Shown here in pieces: positions 44,038-52,667 of a DNA stretch of 64,000 nucleotides. The position numbers and the translations under genes are program-made. Below the pieces are notes generated by a model. The model had not been told where the DNA came from. It was given only the letters and a program-made list of their open reading frames with translations, and searched no databases. Source of the DNA: JANJTB01 sp032027125 (GTDB lineage Bacteria > Bacteroidota > Ignavibacteria > Kapaibacteriales > UBA2268); the NCBI GenBank assembly GCA_032027125.1, contig JAVSMQ010000001.1, positions 532,160 through 596,159 of the forward strand. The letters are read 5' to 3'. Each line of letters opens with the position of its first letter. Position 1 is the stretch's first letter.

Positions 44038-44862
44038 TTAATCATTAAACCTGTAAGCATAGCCTATTTGGAGAAAGCCGTCTTTAGTTATATGAGGATT
44101 TTCTCTGAAAGCAAATCCACCCTGTAAATGAAAACCATATATATTCAAATCAGGACCGACGCCATAATAAATCAGTTCGCTTGTATCATAACGATGAGTT
44201 CTGCCATAAATAAACATCAAATTTATTTCAATATTTTTATTTGAAAATAAATCAACACCGGCACCTAACTGAAATCCGTAACTGTCATCCCAAAGACCTG
44301 AACTTAAATTAAAGCAGAGAAACCGGTTGCTGTATCCATAAATCAGATTTATTCCTCCCGGAGTTCCATAAGCCAAACCAATTTTTTTGTAATTTTTTTT
44401 ACTTTCCGGTCTTTCATGGTGATTTTCATTTAATTGGTAATCATCCGGTTTCCTTTCTTCACTTTTTATTTTGATATGCCCCGGTATCTTGTTGTTTATT
44501 ATTTCTTCTAAAGCAGAAGGTAAATAATAAAAATATTCAACATTTTCAAAACTAATTGTTGTTTTAGCACCATCCATTGTCAAAAAATCAAAATCTTTAT
44601 CCCTGATACCGGTAAATGTACCTATCAAATACGAACCGGATTTCAATTTTAAATCAATTTTTATTAATGTTCTGCTGTCAATGCTGTTTTTAGGAAAAGA
44701 TAATTTCTCATTGTTTATAGTGGTCATAATAATTTCACTATCATTATCATCATTGATGAAACCAATGATTGTATTACCTGTTTTGGTAACAATTTTAGTT
44801 TGGCAGTAAGTATAACAGCCCATAGAGATAAATATCACTAAAAATGCAATCAATGGTTTCAT
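44038..44862 (-). CDS. exported tandem paralogue 1 of 3
   Basis: 274 residues; signal peptide with MKPLIAFLVIFISMGCYTYC. Two Sm-like motifs are clearest here: TKIVTKTGNTIIGFINDDND (from about 22) and LKSGSYLIGTFTGIRDKDFD (from about 70), each closing with a strand ahead of an I(D/E)-type turn. A charged, His-rich linker (about 130-150) leads to the beta-rich domain (GYSNRFLCFNLSSGLWDDSY and GFLQIGYAYRFND). It is the promoter-proximal gene of the three, behind a consensus promoter at 45005-45034. The family is unknown to me. Confidence 0.65.
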   Translation of the reverse strand: MKPLIAFLVIFISMGCYTYCQTKIVTKTGNTIIGFINDDNDSEIIMTTINNEKLSFPKNSIDSRTLIKIDLKLKSGSYLIGTFTGIRDKDFDFLTMDGAKTTISFENVEYFYYLPSALEEIINNKIPGHIKIKSEERKPDDYQLNENHHERPESKKNYKKIGLAYGTPGGINLIYGYSNRFLCFNLSSGLWDDSYGFQLGAGVDLFSNKNIEINLMFIYGRTHRYDTSELIYYGVGPDLNIYGFHLQGGFAFRENPHITKDGFLQIGYAYRFND

Positions 44863-45004
44863 TCGAACCTCTATATATAAATAAGATTTTACTAATTCTT
44901 TATAAAACTATATATCTATCTTGCAGATACAGGATTCACATAATACCTTGAACTGAAGGTTTCAACAAATTGATTATGAACAAATCCATTACTATCATTA
45001 TTAT

Positions 45005-45034
45005 CAAAAATACGTTTTATTTTTCAAAAAACAA
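45005..45034 (-). promoter_or_regulatory. promoter of the three-paralogue operon
   Basis: On the minus strand TTG (45032-45034), a 19-nt spacer, TATTTTTG (45005-45012). It would give a leader of about 135 nt before the ATG at 44862. It is divergent from the promoter at 45105. Confidence 0.7.
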
Positions 45035-45104
45035 AAATAAATTGATTTTGTATTGAAATTAATCATTATTACAGACAATTAAACCAATCCAATAATGATG
45101 AGGA

Positions 45105-45134
45105 TTGTCAGTTCGTAGTTTTTGCTTATTTTTG
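45105..45134 (+). promoter_or_regulatory. promoter of the VTT-domain gene
   Basis: TTG (45105-45107), 19-nt spacer, TATTTTTG (45127-45134), a full consensus match. The start site near 45141 lies between the promoter and the ATG at 45168, which settles that start against a longer open frame beginning at 45105. Confidence 0.75.
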
Positions 45135-45167
45135 TATTTTGTTATTAAATCAAATCCCAAATTAATT

Positions 45168-45782
45168 ATGAAATCTTTAACTCAGCCTTTAGTTAATCTT
45201 ATGCTTCGAATGAAATTGTGGATGGAAAGCTTTGCCGAAAGACCCGGAGCTTTGTATATTCTTGCCGGCTTAGCATTTATGGAATCTTCATTTTTTCCGC
45301 TGCCACCGGACATTTTACTGATAGCAATTGCGGTATCCGCACCCAAAAAAGCTCTCAAAGCAGCTTTATGGTGTTCAATCGGCTCAGTATTCGGAGGTAT
45401 TTTGGGTTATTATATCGGATGGGGATTGATGGAAACGGTCGGCATGAAAATAGTAGAATTCTATAATGCTCATGAGATATGGAATAAACTGGTTATATCA
45501 TTTCAGGGCGAAGTTGGTTTTTGGTTTCTTGCCGGAGCGGCATTCTCGCCGATTCCGTATAAAATAGCAACTATAGCTGCCGGAGCCACCAAAATGCCGA
45601 TTTTTGAATTTATTTTGATTTCGTCCATTGGCAGAGCTGCAAGATTTTTCATTGTAGCAGGCGTAATATATTATTTCGGTCCAAAGACAAAAGTTTTCAT
45701 TGACAAATATTTTGATAAACTATCTATTGCATTTCTTTTACTTCTGATTTTAGGCTTTGTTGCAGTTAAATATATTATTTAA
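45168..45782 (+). CDS. VTT-domain (DedA/YqaA-like) membrane protein
   Basis: 204 residues from the ATG at 45168. The DedA/SNARE-associated core is present: LAGLAFMESSFFPLPPDILL (the E-x-x-x-P-P motif of the family, about 41-60), GSVFGGILGYYIGWGLME and FLAGAAFSPIPYKIATIAAG with a conserved G-x-x-x-P-P/IPYK turn near 135; four or five membrane helices. Family members influence lipid carriers (undecaprenyl-phosphate flippases in other DedA proteins) and envelope charge tolerance. The subgroup here is YqaA-like by length. It precedes the AbgT-type transporter by 17 nt and probably shares its mRNA. Confidence 0.88.
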   Translation: MKSLTQPLVNLMLRMKLWMESFAERPGALYILAGLAFMESSFFPLPPDILLIAIAVSAPKKALKAALWCSIGSVFGGILGYYIGWGLMETVGMKIVEFYNAHEIWNKLVISFQGEVGFWFLAGAAFSPIPYKIATIAAGATKMPIFEFILISSIGRAARFFIVAGVIYYFGPKTKVFIDKYFDKLSIAFLLLLILGFVAVKYII

Positions 45783-45799
45783 AAATACAGGTTACGAAT

Positions 45800-47332
45800 T
45801 TGCAGGTCAAGCGAAAAAGTTTAACGGAGCGTTATCTTGATTTTGTTGAGAGAGGTGTGGACAGACTTCCCGACCCTTTTTTCCTTTTCGCTATTCTTGC
45901 AGTTATAGTTCTAATTTTGTCTTATATTGGTAATTATTTTTCAGTTTCGGCAGTCCATCCGGGTACCGGCGATAATATACATGTTGTTAATCTGATTTCT
46001 AAATCCGGTATTTCGCGGGTATTGACTGATGCTGTTGCAAATTTTGTAAATTTCCCGCCATTGGGAGTTGTTCTTGTAACCGTGATTGGTATTGGTGTTG
46101 CAGATAAATCAGGATTCTTCAAATCTGCACTGACTCAATTAACTCAAATCGTACCTAAGCCGCTGATTACTCTGCTTTTCATTTTTCTGTCAATCAACAG
46201 CAGTATTATGGCTGACTCAGGCGTTGTACTGATGCCTCCCTTAGGTGCATTATTATATGCAGGAATCGGAAGACATCCTCTTGCCGGACTTGCGGCAGGA
46301 TTTGTAGGCGTAAGCGGAGGTTTTAGTGCAAACATTGCAATAACAGGGCTTGACCCTCTACTTTCAGGATTGACAGACCCTGCTGCAAAATTAATTGATT
46401 CAGCATACAATGTATTTCCAACTGCAAATTATTATTTTATGTTTGTCTCGACTTTTTTAGTGACATTTGTCATAAATTTTGTAACAAACAAAATAATTGA
46501 ACCACGCATTAAAAATATAAGTATCAGCAGCAAATCACTTTCATTCGGTAATGAATTAGTTAGTTTAGACAAAACAGATAAAAAAGCATTAATTTTATCA
46601 TATATCTCCGGTGCTATATTTTTGGCTGCCGTTGCATTTATGACAATTCCTCAAAATGGATTATTGAGAGATGAAAACGGTTCGTTGTTACCTTTCTATA
46701 AGAGCATTATTATGCTGTTGATGTTAGGATTTTTTATTTGCGGCAGTGTGTTTGGATTTGCATCAAAAAAAGTAACGACAGGCAGTCAGCTTATAAAAAT
46801 GAGTTCGGATATGATGAATACTATGGGCGGTTACATCGTACTTTCATTTATCATCGCGCAGTTTATTGCATACTTCAACTGGTCAAATCTTGGCTTGGTA
46901 ACTGCAATCAAAGGTGCTGATTTTCTTAAAAACGCAGGTCTTACAGGTGTACCACTTGTAGGCGGATTTTTGCTGTTCACAATGATAATTAATATTTTCA
47001 TTTCGAGTGCATCGGCAAAGTGGGCTGTCTTATCAACTGTATTTGTTCCTATGTTCATGCTTTTGGGGCTGCCTCCTGAAGTTACTCAGGGCATTTACAG
47101 GGTTGGAGATTCAGTTACGAATTTTGTTACTCCGATGTTCCCGTATTTTCCTATAATCATAGTTTTTGCCAAAGAGATATCCCCCGAAATCACTTTTGGA
47201 AAATTAATTTCAATTTTAGTGCCTTATTCCTTTGCTTTATCAATTATTTGGGGCATATTTCTAATTTTGTGGATATTTATCGGAATACCGATGGGTCCGG
47301 ATGTTCCGGCTTTTTTAAAAATAGCACCCTGA
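45800..47332 (+). CDS. AbgT-family transporter
   Basis: 510 residues from a TTG start; no ATG lies close, and the TTG gives the family's usual N-terminus (SLTERYLDFVERGVDRLPDP). AbgT proteins export sulfonamides (MtrF, YdaH) or import p-aminobenzoyl-glutamate (E. coli AbgT). Visible family blocks: NFPPLGVVLVTVIGIGVADK, FIFLSINSSIMADSGVVLMP, FVGVSGGFSANIAITGLDPL near 172 (the helical-hairpin region) and the final SASAKWAVLSTVFVPMFM with YRVGDSVTNFVTPMFPYFPI. About 13 membrane helices. Located 17 nt after the VTT-domain gene. Which transport direction applies cannot be read. Confidence 0.92.
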   Translation: MQVKRKSLTERYLDFVERGVDRLPDPFFLFAILAVIVLILSYIGNYFSVSAVHPGTGDNIHVVNLISKSGISRVLTDAVANFVNFPPLGVVLVTVIGIGVADKSGFFKSALTQLTQIVPKPLITLLFIFLSINSSIMADSGVVLMPPLGALLYAGIGRHPLAGLAAGFVGVSGGFSANIAITGLDPLLSGLTDPAAKLIDSAYNVFPTANYYFMFVSTFLVTFVINFVTNKIIEPRIKNISISSKSLSFGNELVSLDKTDKKALILSYISGAIFLAAVAFMTIPQNGLLRDENGSLLPFYKSIIMLLMLGFFICGSVFGFASKKVTTGSQLIKMSSDMMNTMGGYIVLSFIIAQFIAYFNWSNLGLVTAIKGADFLKNAGLTGVPLVGGFLLFTMIINIFISSASAKWAVLSTVFVPMFMLLGLPPEVTQGIYRVGDSVTNFVTPMFPYFPIIIVFAKEISPEITFGKLISILVPYSFALSIIWGIFLILWIFIGIPMGPDVPAFLKIAP

Positions 47333-47591
47333 AATTTTTTCTAAAATGATTTGCCGCATCTTCGTAACAACTCATTGAACAACCAATATTCTGAAAGACC
47401 TTTTGACAAACATTTTAAACTCAAAGATAATCAATTTACATAATAAGAAATGTAAATTATGGACATATTATTTCTAAAAATTATGAAACAAGTTTTTATA
47501 TCTAACACATTTTAGTTATTTTTAAAATAGTTGAAAAATGACTTGAATTAATTTAATTTTTTTATCTGTCATCTTTTAAATAAGAAACAAA

Positions 47592-48464
47592 ATGCTAAAT
47601 GTACATGAATTTATTCATTCTCCGGAATTTGCAGTACTGCCTGATGCACTGTCAAAAATTTTGGAGTTGTACAATCCTGCAGATACAGATATTAAAACCG
47701 TTTCGGATATAATTGAAACCGATGAAAATTTATCAGTTAAATTACTGAGAGTTGTCAATTTGCCGGTTTTTGCCCTCGGAACGGAAGTAAAAACTTTAAA
47801 TCAGACAATTGAGATACTCGGTAAAGACCGGTTTTTGAACATTGTTGTTGGTGTGTCAATTTTTTCAAATTTTTATACAAGTGAAAATAAAGCAGTCAAT
47901 AGTATTCTTGAGGATTTCTGGTGGCACAGTTCGTGTGTAGGGATGATTGCAAAATCAATTATCAAAAAGACAAATAAATCATTTGATGAGAATGAATTTA
48001 TAGGCGGACTTCTGCATGATATCGGCAAACTTGCTCTTATTGAATATGATGTTGAGAAATATTTCGAAGTGATTCGACTTGTTGAAGAAGAAAAATATCA
48101 GGATATAGAAGCGGAAAACTATATTTTCTCTACTGACCATACCATTGTAGGAGAAGAGATTGCAAAACTTTGGAAATTGCCTGAACAATTGAGCGATATC
48201 ATAAACTTTCACAATAATCTCAATGACCTTACACGTAATCAAGAGCTCGTTGCTTCAGTACGTATTGCAGACATGATTTCAGAGATTTGGGGTGCCGGAT
48301 TTCACGAGGGCATTAGAGCTTTGAAGTTGAAAGATGAACCCGGCTGGAAATATTTATTGGAATCATTTCCTAATCTTAGTGATTTAGATATTGAGCTTTT
48401 TACTTTCGGACTTGAATCCGATTTCAAAAAAACTGTTGATTTTATTAAAGTAATAAAGAGTTAG
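47592..48464 (+). CDS. HDOD-domain regulatory protein
   Basis: 290 residues. The HDOD domain (about 15-210) begins LPDALSKILELYNPADTDIK and includes DENLSVKLLRVVNLPVFALG, QTIEILGKDRFLNIVVGVSI, and GGLLHDIGKLALIEYD near 137, where the H-D pair of the HD superfamily is kept. Many HDOD proteins have lost that pair; here it looks intact, though a full metal site cannot be confirmed. Such proteins often act as signalling modules linked to cyclic-di-GMP or chemotaxis. It is followed 75 nt later by the phosphate transporter gene. Upstream is a 259-nt gap with no clear promoter. Confidence 0.88.
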   Translation: MLNVHEFIHSPEFAVLPDALSKILELYNPADTDIKTVSDIIETDENLSVKLLRVVNLPVFALGTEVKTLNQTIEILGKDRFLNIVVGVSIFSNFYTSENKAVNSILEDFWWHSSCVGMIAKSIIKKTNKSFDENEFIGGLLHDIGKLALIEYDVEKYFEVIRLVEEEKYQDIEAENYIFSTDHTIVGEEIAKLWKLPEQLSDIINFHNNLNDLTRNQELVASVRIADMISEIWGAGFHEGIRALKLKDEPGWKYLLESFPNLSDLDIELFTFGLESDFKKTVDFIKVIKS

Positions 48465-48539
48465 AGTATGGTTGAAATATTAATTCAATAATTCAATATT
48501 TCATAATACAAAAAAAACATTCATAATTAAAAGATACGC

Positions 48540-50819
48540 ATGGATATTTATATTTTTAGTCTTATAGTTTTGGCGATTCTTGCAGTCACAGATTTGACAG
48601 TAGGAGTTGCCAATGATGCAGTTAATTTTCTGAATGCCGGAATTGGTTCACGTGCAGGCTCATTTAAATATGTATTGTTTGTTGCTGCACTTGGTATTCT
48701 TGTTGGTGTATTATTTGCCAGCGGGATGATGGATGTTGCCAAAACAGGTATTTTCAATCCTCAGTATTTTACGTTTAATGAGGTATTGCTGATATTTATT
48801 GCGGTAATGTTCACCGATTTGCTGCTGCTTGATTTTTTTAATACATACGGGCTTCCAACTTCGACAACAGTATCTGTAATCGCAGGTATGTTCGGCAGTG
48901 CCCTTGTTGTTACCATTTTGAAAATAACAGGTGCCGGGGAGTCACTGGCTAATGTAGCAGTATATCTCAATATAGCCAGCTTATTTAAGATATTCTCCGC
49001 AATTTTGGTATCAATTGCATTTGCCTTTATTTTTGGTTTTCTGGTTCAGTATATTACACGAATGATTTTCACTTTCGACTATAAGCAGCGGTTCAGACGT
49101 TACGGAGCAATATGGGGAGGTATTTCTCTCACAGTGCTGTCATATTTCATTCTTATGAAGGGAGCAAAAGGAGCAGGTTTTCTGATTGAACTTGGAGTTA
49201 CCGATTGGATTTTCAATAATATCGGATTGCTGCTGCTGGGCAGTTTTGTCTTTTGGACAGTTGTTTTCCAAATAGTTATGCTCTTATTCAAAAATGCAAA
49301 TATATTAAAATTTATAGTTCTTCTTGGTACATTTGCCCTTGCTATGGCGTTTGCTGCTAATGACCTTGTAAACTTTATCGGTCCTACTCTTGCTGCACTT
49401 ACCGGATATTTTATTGCTATTACAAATACGGATACCGGTTTGGCAAATATGGCGGCATTAGCTAATAGTAAAGTTCAGGCTGAAACCTGGATGCTTTTTG
49501 CTGCAGGTGCTATCATGGTAGTAACTCTTTATTTTTCAAAAAAAACAAGGTCTGTAATACAAACTTCTGTTGGTTTAGGAAGACAATCAGAGGGTGCCGA
49601 ACAATACGATTCCAATATGGTAGCTCGTGCTTTGGTTAAAATGTCTATCAGTTTTGTTGATTTGCTTAAAAATATTACTCCGGTTAGTGTTCAAAATTTT
49701 ATCAGGTCAAGATTTGACCTTTCAAAATACAAACCCGAATTAAGTGACGATGGTACTGCTCCTGCTTTTGATTTACTGCGAGCCTCCGTTATTCTGATAG
49801 TCTCATCCGGATTGATTTCGTTTGCTACCTCACTCAAACTGCCGTTGTCAACAACCTATGTGACTTTTATCGTTGCAATGGCTGCTGCTTTACCTGATAA
49901 ATCATGGGGACGTGATTCGGCTGTCTATAGAGTTGCCGGTGTTGTGACTGTAATTTCCGGGTGGTTTTTTACAGCTTTTATGGCAGCTTTAATGTCAGGT
50001 ATCATTGCTTTGATTTTGTTCTATGGTGAGATTTACGGACTACTGGGAATGGTTCTTTTTACAACATTCGTCCTTATTAGAACTTCAAGTTTTCATAAGA
50101 AAAAAGAAAATGCACGTGAAGCTGAAGAAGTTGAAAATGCGGATAATCTGACTGATAATACCTTAAAAAGCCATATCCAGAATGTAATTAAGGATACGGT
50201 GAACTTTATTGACAACATCGAAAATATAGTTACAAACAGCTATAAAGGTCTAATAAAAAGTGATCTAAAGTTGTTGAAAAAATCACGCAACAACAGTCGT
50301 AAAATTAACAGCAAACTAAATAATATTATTAAAAAAATTGTTGAATACGTGAAGTCGGATAGTACTCATGATGATGTCGAGGCTGAGTTGGTTTCTATTG
50401 TTTCCGCATGTCAGGATATTGCCGATAAGGTAATTAATCTGACTGAACAAAATTTTTCTTATCTTGATAACAATCATCATAAACTTTTTGAAGACCAGTT
50501 GATTGATTTAAACGAAATGGTAAAGCATATTGAAAGTTTCGCCAAGATTATCACTAAAGGTGCCAAATCCGGTTCGTTTATATCTGCTGTTGAAATGTCT
50601 GCAAAAGAAAAGAAATTCAAGGATATGATTATAACAATGAATAAGGGGCAGATAAACCGAATTCGTAAGATGCCTTCAAGTATGAAACGAAATATTCTGA
50701 TGATGAACATTCTTAATGATGTTGATGCCTTAGGTTTATCTATGCTTAAAATTGCAGATTTACTAAAAAAACTGCAATTGAGAATACCTGCAGATTTCGA
50801 TACAAACGGAGATAAGTAA
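48540..50819 (+). CDS. PiT-family inorganic phosphate transporter with C-terminal PhoU-like domain
   Basis: 759 residues. The first ~520 are the PiT carrier with its duplicated signature: VANDAVNFLNAGIGSRAGSF near 24 and AFAANDLVNFIGPTLAALTG near 275, plus STTVSVIAGMFGSALV and LKLPLSTTYVTFIVAMAAAL. About 11 membrane helices. The C-terminal ~225 residues are a three-helix, charged PhoU-like domain (SHIQNVIKDTVNFIDNIENI to LRIPADFDTNG). In other organisms a separate PhoU-type protein controls PiT; here it is fused. No phosphate-regulon sequence was seen. The gene converges with hppD, with a hairpin at 50901-50929. Confidence 0.93.
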   Translation: MDIYIFSLIVLAILAVTDLTVGVANDAVNFLNAGIGSRAGSFKYVLFVAALGILVGVLFASGMMDVAKTGIFNPQYFTFNEVLLIFIAVMFTDLLLLDFFNTYGLPTSTTVSVIAGMFGSALVVTILKITGAGESLANVAVYLNIASLFKIFSAILVSIAFAFIFGFLVQYITRMIFTFDYKQRFRRYGAIWGGISLTVLSYFILMKGAKGAGFLIELGVTDWIFNNIGLLLLGSFVFWTVVFQIVMLLFKNANILKFIVLLGTFALAMAFAANDLVNFIGPTLAALTGYFIAITNTDTGLANMAALANSKVQAETWMLFAAGAIMVVTLYFSKKTRSVIQTSVGLGRQSEGAEQYDSNMVARALVKMSISFVDLLKNITPVSVQNFIRSRFDLSKYKPELSDDGTAPAFDLLRASVILIVSSGLISFATSLKLPLSTTYVTFIVAMAAALPDKSWGRDSAVYRVAGVVTVISGWFFTAFMAALMSGIIALILFYGEIYGLLGMVLFTTFVLIRTSSFHKKKENAREAEEVENADNLTDNTLKSHIQNVIKDTVNFIDNIENIVTNSYKGLIKSDLKLLKKSRNNSRKINSKLNNIIKKIVEYVKSDSTHDDVEAELVSIVSACQDIADKVINLTEQNFSYLDNNHHKLFEDQLIDLNEMVKHIESFAKIITKGAKSGSFISAVEMSAKEKKFKDMIITMNKGQINRIRKMPSSMKRNILMMNILNDVDALGLSMLKIADLLKKLQLRIPADFDTNGDK

Positions 50820-50900
50820 TTAAAGTAATAATGTTGAATAAATATTGCGAATCAACCATAAGTTGTTGATAAATACTGAATAATCGTTCTGCTGTACTTT

Positions 50901-50929
50901 CCCCCTTTATCAAAGTTTGACAAAGGGGG
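50901..50929. terminator. hairpin between the convergent phosphate transporter and hppD genes
   Basis: CCCCCTTT / AAAGGGGG, an 8-bp stem with a 13-nt loop. The same CCCCCTTT..AAAGGGGG motif occurs at 31316-31334, so it is also a member of the dispersed repeat family. Confidence 0.55.
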
Positions 50930-50990
50930 TATTGGAATCTGACGCTCAGAAAGACAAAACTAATTTTTGACACCCTAAAAATTTGATTTC

Positions 50991-52160
50991 CTACAAATTT
51001 CCTCTGCGTTCCTGGTCGCGTTCTATGGCTTCGAATAATGCAAGGAAGTTACCCTGACCGAATCCGCTGGCGCCCTTGCGTCTCTGAATTATTTCGTAGA
51101 AGAACGTCGGACGGTCAAATAGCGGCTTTGTAAATAGTTGCAAGAGATAACCGCCGCTGTCAACCTCAACATCGCACAGGATACCCAAACGCTGGAGGTC
51201 GTCTATGTTTTCGGTGACAAGTCCACCCCGCTCCTCACTTTTGTGCCTTATACCGTCGTAATAAGTTTGTGGAGGCGCATCAAGAAATTCAACGCCGTTT
51301 TCTTTCATATTTGCAACTGTTTCAATGATATCAGTCGTTACAAGAGCCACATGCTGAATTCCTGAACCGTGATACTGCTCTGTAAATTCATCAATCTGCG
51401 ATTTCCTGGCTGCTTCAAGAGGTTCATTGATAGGATTCTTAATCACACTGTCTTTAGAGCGGACTACTTTTGAAACCAATGCTGAATATTTGGTCGAAAT
51501 GTCGCCGGGTCCGAAATAAATAAATGTCTCGAAATCAAGTGCTGTGTTTATATAATTTGCCCAATAATCCATTTCATTTATATGAACGTTACCGACTATA
51601 TGGTCAATTATTTTGATGCCGGTTTCTTTTCTGCTGATATTTATATTCTGAACAGGTTTTTCGTATCCGGGTTTGAACAATCCCTGATAGTTATCGTAAT
51701 TAATAAAGTTTATCTCTGTATCATCATACAGCCTGATAGCAGCCTGCTCAACAAATCCATCCTTGTCTTCGAGTCTATACGGCTTTTTAACAGGTACTGC
51801 GCCGCTTTTGACTGCTTTATCATAAGTTTCGTGGACGTTTACAACCTCGACACACCAGCGTTTAACACCATCACCGTGCTTTTGGTTAAAAGACTGGACC
51901 TCATAAGTAGAAGGCTGTAAAGTTGATGTAATTAGAATCTTCAAATTTGTTTTCGTAGCAAGCAGATATGATACTCTGTCGCGGTGACCTGTTTCGGGAC
52001 CAAGATAAGCAACAACATCAAGCCCCAATGCTTTCTGATGCCAGTAAGCAACCTGCTTTGCAGAACCAACATAAAACTCTACATAATCATAACCGCGAAT
52101 CCCCATAGAATTCTGTGGTATTTTTGATGGTACGCCGCCATAGCATATATCCATGTACAT
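50991..52160 (-). CDS. hppD: 4-hydroxyphenylpyruvate dioxygenase
   Basis: 389 residues. HPPD turns 4-hydroxyphenylpyruvate into homogentisate in tyrosine breakdown, using Fe(II) and O2. The C-terminal half carries the three iron ligands: IIDHIVGNVH (His), GIQHVALVTTDI (His) and FFYEIIQRRKG (Glu), in standard order and spacing. The N-terminal half repeats the vicinal-oxygen-chelate fold (GYDYVEFYVGSAKQVAYWHQ). HMG-dioxygenase or other tyrosine-pathway genes are not adjacent. Upstream are three phased copies of a GACTAA-type half-site. The C-terminus QERRGNL is typical. Strong call. Confidence 0.96.
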   Translation of the reverse strand: MYMDICYGGVPSKIPQNSMGIRGYDYVEFYVGSAKQVAYWHQKALGLDVVAYLGPETGHRDRVSYLLATKTNLKILITSTLQPSTYEVQSFNQKHGDGVKRWCVEVVNVHETYDKAVKSGAVPVKKPYRLEDKDGFVEQAAIRLYDDTEINFINYDNYQGLFKPGYEKPVQNINISRKETGIKIIDHIVGNVHINEMDYWANYINTALDFETFIYFGPGDISTKYSALVSKVVRSKDSVIKNPINEPLEAARKSQIDEFTEQYHGSGIQHVALVTTDIIETVANMKENGVEFLDAPPQTYYDGIRHKSEERGGLVTENIDDLQRLGILCDVEVDSGGYLLQLFTKPLFDRPTFFYEIIQRRKGASGFGQGNFLALFEAIERDQERRGNL

Positions 52161-52210
52161 AATTGAATGACTCCCGAGAATATTTAAATATTTGCAATAA
52201 TAATTTCAAC

Positions 52211-52258
52211 TTTGACTAAAAAATTAAATTTGTTAGTCTATATAATTATTTTGACTAA
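52211..52258 (-). promoter_or_regulatory. three phased GACTAA/TTAGTC half-sites upstream of hppD
   Basis: GACTAA at 52214-52219, its inverse TTAGTC at 52233-52238, and GACTAA again at 52253-52258: adjacent sites are 19-20 nt apart, about two helical turns, and alternate in orientation. They lie 54-98 nt upstream of the hppD start, where a regulator would bind. No regulator gene is adjacent. Candidate operator only. Confidence 0.45.
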
Positions 52259-52576
52259 TTATCATTAAAATAATTGCAATAGATTTTGAGAATTTTTTGA
52301 ATATCTGATTATAAATTTAGAAATGTCATTATTCAATAGTGACGATAAATCTGTTTGTCAATTTATTTTCTTCAAATGTAAGTATGCAGAAAAAATAAAT
52401 CAAATATTTTACATATCTTTATTATCAGGTGAGTTTATTTATCAGTAAACAGAATGAGGATGTGTATTTTCTGCTGTATTGGTAATTTATCAAATTATTT
52501 TCAGTTTTTTACCTGACAGCGGCGATATTGAAAAGTGAGTTCAAATATTTTCTTTTAATATAACAAATAATTATTG

Positions 52577-52584
52577 TACTTTTG
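52577..52584 (+). promoter_or_regulatory. -7 element of the response regulator/histidine kinase gene
   Basis: TACTTTTG fits TAnnTTTG; the -33 region is T-rich without a clear TTG. The start site near 52591 would give a leader of about 77 nt to the ATG at 52668. Confidence 0.5.
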
Positions 52585-52667
52585 TTTTTCAGATATTTGA
52601 AAAAATGAATGAAAAATAATTGATTTTTAAGATTCACTGAATTAAATTTATATTTTTCAAACAAAAA

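Larger units (their letters stand above)
52161..52667. other. intergenic region between divergent hppD and response-regulator genes
   Basis: 507 nt. Contains the GACTAA array (52211-52258) and the promoter element at 52577. The rest (52300-52560) is AT-rich with no gene or repeat seen. Confidence 0.5.
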
